A stretch of DNA of 8,082 bases from Rhodoferax sp. (GTDB taxonomy: Bacteria; Pseudomonadota; Gammaproteobacteria; Burkholderiales; Burkholderiaceae), in contig JAQGNA010000095.1 of NCBI GenBank assembly GCA_028292075.1, positions 1-8,082 of the forward strand, given 5' to 3'. Shown piece by piece: positions 6,128-8,082 of the stretch. Position 1 is the first letter of the stretch, and each line of letters opens with the position of its first letter. Below the pieces are notes generated by a model. The model saw only the letters and a list, made by a program, of their open reading frames with translations. It made no database searches and was not told the DNA's origin. A program made the translations under genes and the position numbers.

Positions 6128-7054
6128 TCAAACAGTCAAGCTGCTCTCGCGGAACAACCCCACCAGCACCCCGCGCAACCACTGGTTCCCCGGATCGCGC
6201 TCGAACCGCTTGCTCCAATGCAGGGACACGCTGAAGTCGCGCAGCGGCAGGGGTGGCTCGACGATGGCATAGCCGCCCTGCTCGGCAAAGATGAGGGCGA
6301 TGTTGCGGGGCATGACCACCGCGAGGTCGCTCGACTTCACGATGGCGGGCAATACCATGAAGTGCTCGGTGGTCAGGCGGAGCCGGTCTTCGAGCTGCAG
6401 CATTTGCAGGATGCGCAGCGTGTCGGAATGGCTGCGCACGGCCACGAATTCGAGCCTGGCCAGCGACGCCAGCAAGGCGGCGGGCGCCAGTTTTCGGCGC
6501 CGCTGGGCCAGCGCGAACGGATGGCGGTCGCGCAGCAGCACGATGTAGCGGTCGTTCAACAGGTGTTGACGCTGGGTGTCCTTCACCGTGGGCAGGAAGC
6601 CGAAGGCAAAGTCGATGCGGCCGCTGTCCAGCGCTTCGGCGATGGCGGGCGCGGGCAGCGGCGTGGTCTCGATGCGCACGCCCGGTGCCGCCGTCCGCAG
6701 CGCCTCCATGATGGCCGGTAAAAAGCGGGCCTCGCCGATGTCGCTCATGTGGATGCGAAACCGCTTGCGCGAGGCGGCCGGGTCGAACTCGGCGGACTCG
6801 TTCAGCGCGAGCTCGATGGTGGCCAGCGCGCTGCGCACGGCGTCGGCCATTCGGGGCGCCTTGAGCGTGGGTTGCACGCCACCGCCGGCGCGCACGAAGC
6901 GTGGATCGTGCAGCAGGCCGCGCAGCCGCGTCAGGCCCTGGCTGGCCGCGGGCTGCGTCAGGTCGAGCTGCTCGGCGGCGCGGCTCACGCTCTGGCAGCG
7001 GTACACCGCGTCAAACAGGCGCAGCAGGTTGAGGTCGACGTCCTTGAGATGCAT
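6128..7054 (-). CDS. LysR-type transcriptional regulator, NahR/DntR/NodD-like group
   Basis: This 308-residue protein has a winged helix-turn-helix at about 6-65 (VDLNLLRLFDAVYRCQSVSR, then AAEQLDLTQPAASQGLTRLR with T33-Q34-P35-A36). A linker helix and the effector-binding domain follow at about 95-300. LKDVDLNLL at the start, LHDPRFVRAGGGVQPT after the helix-turn-helix, and HMSDIGEARFLPAIM at the start of the effector domain resemble NahR and DntR, which sense salicylate and nitro-aromatic acids. The length is normal. It is divergent from the mdlC-like gene with 85 bp between the starts, the usual layout for a LysR protein that activates its neighbour and represses itself. An aromatic acid such as mandelate, benzoylformate or benzoate is a reasonable but unproven effector. 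No clear Shine-Dalgarno sequence precedes the start; ATG at 7054 is chosen because it gives the full family N-terminus. Confidence 0.93.
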   Translation of the reverse strand: MHLKDVDLNLLRLFDAVYRCQSVSRAAEQLDLTQPAASQGLTRLRGLLHDPRFVRAGGGVQPTLKAPRMADAVRSALATIELALNESAEFDPAASRKRFRIHMSDIGEARFLPAIMEALRTAAPGVRIETTPLPAPAIAEALDSGRIDFAFGFLPTVKDTQRQHLLNDRYIVLLRDRHPFALAQRRRKLAPAALLASLARLEFVAVRSHSDTLRILQMLQLEDRLRLTTEHFMVLPAIVKSSDLAVVMPRNIALIFAEQGGYAIVEPPLPLRDFSVSLHWSKRFERDPGNQWLRGVLVGLFRESSLTV

Positions 7055-7057
7055 TGG

Positions 7058-7081
7058 ATGAATACCAGATAGTCACTTCAT
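7058..7081. promoter_or_regulatory. Inverted repeat in the divergent lysR-mdlC control region; candidate LysR binding site
   Basis: ATGAA at 7058-7062 and TTCAT at 7077-7081 form a perfect 5-bp inverted repeat with a 14-base spacer. A T-N11-A match (T7063 to A7075) lies inside it. The surrounding 7055-7095 stretch is clearly richer in A and T than the rest of the window, as expected for overlapping divergent promoters. The position, within a few bases of the regulator start and about 60 bases from the mdlC start, suits a LysR site; the repeat itself is short. Confidence 0.35.
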
Positions 7082-7125
7082 TTTATTGATGGATAAGCCC
7101 AGGGGGCCGAAGATCGCGGTCTGCC

Positions 7126-7133
7126 AAAGGAGA
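7126..7133 (+). promoter_or_regulatory. Strong ribosome binding site that favours a TTG start for mdlC
   Basis: AAAGGAGA at 7126-7133 is a near-perfect complement to the 16S rRNA 3' end. It lies six bases before an in-frame TTG at 7140. The other in-frame candidates, ATG at 7089 and ATG at 7212, have no comparable site upstream, so this element decides the start. Confidence 0.7.
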
Positions 7134-7139
7134 CTCCGC

Positions 7140-8082
7140 TTGACCACGCCATCGCTTGCTTCCACCATTTCCGTTCCTGTTCCCATTCCCGCGCACAACC
7201 CCGCGCCGCCCATGTCTTCGCCTGGTGACGACGGCCGCGTCACGGTGCGCCAGGCCGTGCTCGACCTGCTGCGCGCCTTCGGCATGACGACCATGTTCGG
7301 CAACCCCGGTTCGACCGAGCTGGCGCTGTTCCTCGACTTTCCGGAAGACTTTCGCTACGTGCTCGGCCTGCAGGAGTCGGTGGTGGTGGGCATGGCCGAT
7401 GGCTATGCGCAGGCCACGCGCAACGCAAGCTTCGTCAACCTGCACTCGGCGGCCGGCGTCGGCCATGCCATGGGCAACATCTTCACCGCGCACAAGAACC
7501 GCACGCCGATGGTCATCACCGCGGGCCAGCAGGCGCGCTCGATCCTGCCGTTCGACCCTTTCCTGTTCTCGGCCCAGGCGACCGAGCTGCCGAAGCCGTA
7601 TGTCAAGTGGAGCTGCGAGCCGGCCCGCGCCGAAGACGTGCCGCTGGCCATCGCCCGCGCCTACTACATCGCCATGCAGGAGCCGCGCGGCCCGGTGCTG
7701 GTGTCGATCCCCGCGGACGATTGGGAGCACCGCTGCGAACCGGTGCTGCCGCGTGTGGTCAGCACCACCAGCCGGCCCGAGCCTGACGTGCTGGCGCAGA
7801 TCGGCGACGCGCTCGACGCCAGCCGGCGGCCGGCGTTCGTGATCGGCGCGGCGGTTGACCGGGCCGAGGCCTGGGACGCGGTGGTGGCCCTGGCCGGGCG
7901 CCACAACGCGAGCGTGTGGGTGGCGCCGATGTCGGGCCGCTGCGGCTTTCCGGAGGACCACCGCCTGTTCGCCGGTTTCCTGCCGGCCATGCGCGAGAAG
8001 ATCGTGCAATTGCTTGGTGGGCATGACTTCGTCTTCGCCATTGGCGCGCCCGCGTTCACCTACCACGTCGAAGGCCACGGCC
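7140..8082 (+). CDS. mdlC: Benzoylformate decarboxylase, thiamine-diphosphate dependent (N-terminal part, runs off right edge)
   Basis: The enzyme removes CO2 from benzoylformate to give benzaldehyde in the mandelate pathway, using thiamine diphosphate and Mg2+; it is a cytoplasmic tetramer. The visible 314 residues cover the Pyr domain and much of the middle domain. FGNPGSTEL, FPEDFRYVLGLQE, GMADGYAQA, NLHSAAG, TAGQQAR and IGAPAFTYH align with Pseudomonas putida MdlC as I recall it. Its active-site residues S26, E47, H70 and H281 correspond to S58, E79, H102 and H309 here. The active-site flap differs: the recalled VEALLTNVDAANLP region reads FDPFLFSAQATELP, so substrate preference may be shifted or broader. 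TTG at 7140 is chosen for its Shine-Dalgarno sequence and gives about 32 residues more than MdlC, rich in Pro, Ser and Thr; ATG at 7212 would give a length close to the family. The C-terminal PP domain is outside the window. It is divergent from the LysR-type gene, its likely regulator. Confidence 0.88.
   Translation, partial: MTTPSLASTISVPVPIPAHNPAPPMSSPGDDGRVTVRQAVLDLLRAFGMTTMFGNPGSTELALFLDFPEDFRYVLGLQESVVVGMADGYAQATRNASFVNLHSAAGVGHAMGNIFTAHKNRTPMVITAGQQARSILPFDPFLFSAQATELPKPYVKWSCEPARAEDVPLAIARAYYIAMQEPRGPVLVSIPADDWEHRCEPVLPRVVSTTSRPEPDVLAQIGDALDASRRPAFVIGAAVDRAEAWDAVVALAGRHNASVWVAPMSGRCGFPEDHRLFAGFLPAMREKIVQLLGGHDFVFAIGAPAFTYHVEGHG

Noticed and set aside
5627..6721. 364-codon + strand frame spanning the operon leader and the lysR-type gene
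   Set aside because: It crosses two clear minus-strand genes and the intergenic repeats, and its predicted protein is low complexity.
7083..8078. 331-codon minus-strand frame over the mdlC region
   Set aside because: The + strand frame carries the conserved thiamine-diphosphate enzyme motifs; this frame is rich in Arg, His and Gly with no motif.

Overview
The window is GC-rich Gram-negative DNA, most likely from a betaproteobacterium of the Burkholderiales, probably Comamonadaceae (Variovorax- or Acidovorax-like). This rests on a Burkholderiales-type 16-strand porin, a NahR/DntR-type LysR regulator next to an aromatic-acid gene, and dense coding with strong GC bias. The genus is an inference; there is no rRNA or other marker gene here. 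No RNA genes, insertion sequences or CRISPR arrays were seen.

Left part (1-1529, + strand): the C-terminal ligand-binding domain of a FadR-subfamily (GntR/FCD) regulator enters from the left edge. It is followed after 97 bp by a complete general porin gene. The gap between them holds a nested palindrome whose core fits the FadR-type operator consensus, so the regulator may control the porin.

Middle (1636-5864, - strand): two secreted proteins, each a trypsin-like (HtrA/S1C-like) domain followed by a long TPR array, are encoded in tandem with an ATGA stop/start overlap. The downstream protein (798 aa) keeps a full His-Asp-Ser triad. The upstream protein (611 aa) has the same fold signature, but all three catalytic positions are replaced (H to E, D to N, S to E) and its protease domain has no histidine at all. 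This is a co-translated pseudoprotease/protease pair, both probably periplasmic, and it is the most interesting object in the window. Its leader carries a 12-bp palindrome followed by repeated half-sites.

Right part (6128-8082): a LysR-type regulator (- strand) is transcribed divergently from a thiamine-diphosphate enzyme gene, benzoylformate decarboxylase (mdlC-like, + strand), which runs off the right edge. They share an 85-bp AT-richer control region with an inverted repeat. This is the classic layout of a LysR-regulated catabolic gene, here probably for mandelate/benzoylformate breakdown to benzaldehyde. A strong Shine-Dalgarno sequence points to a TTG start for mdlC. A 7-bp tandem repeat lies just after the lysR stop codon.
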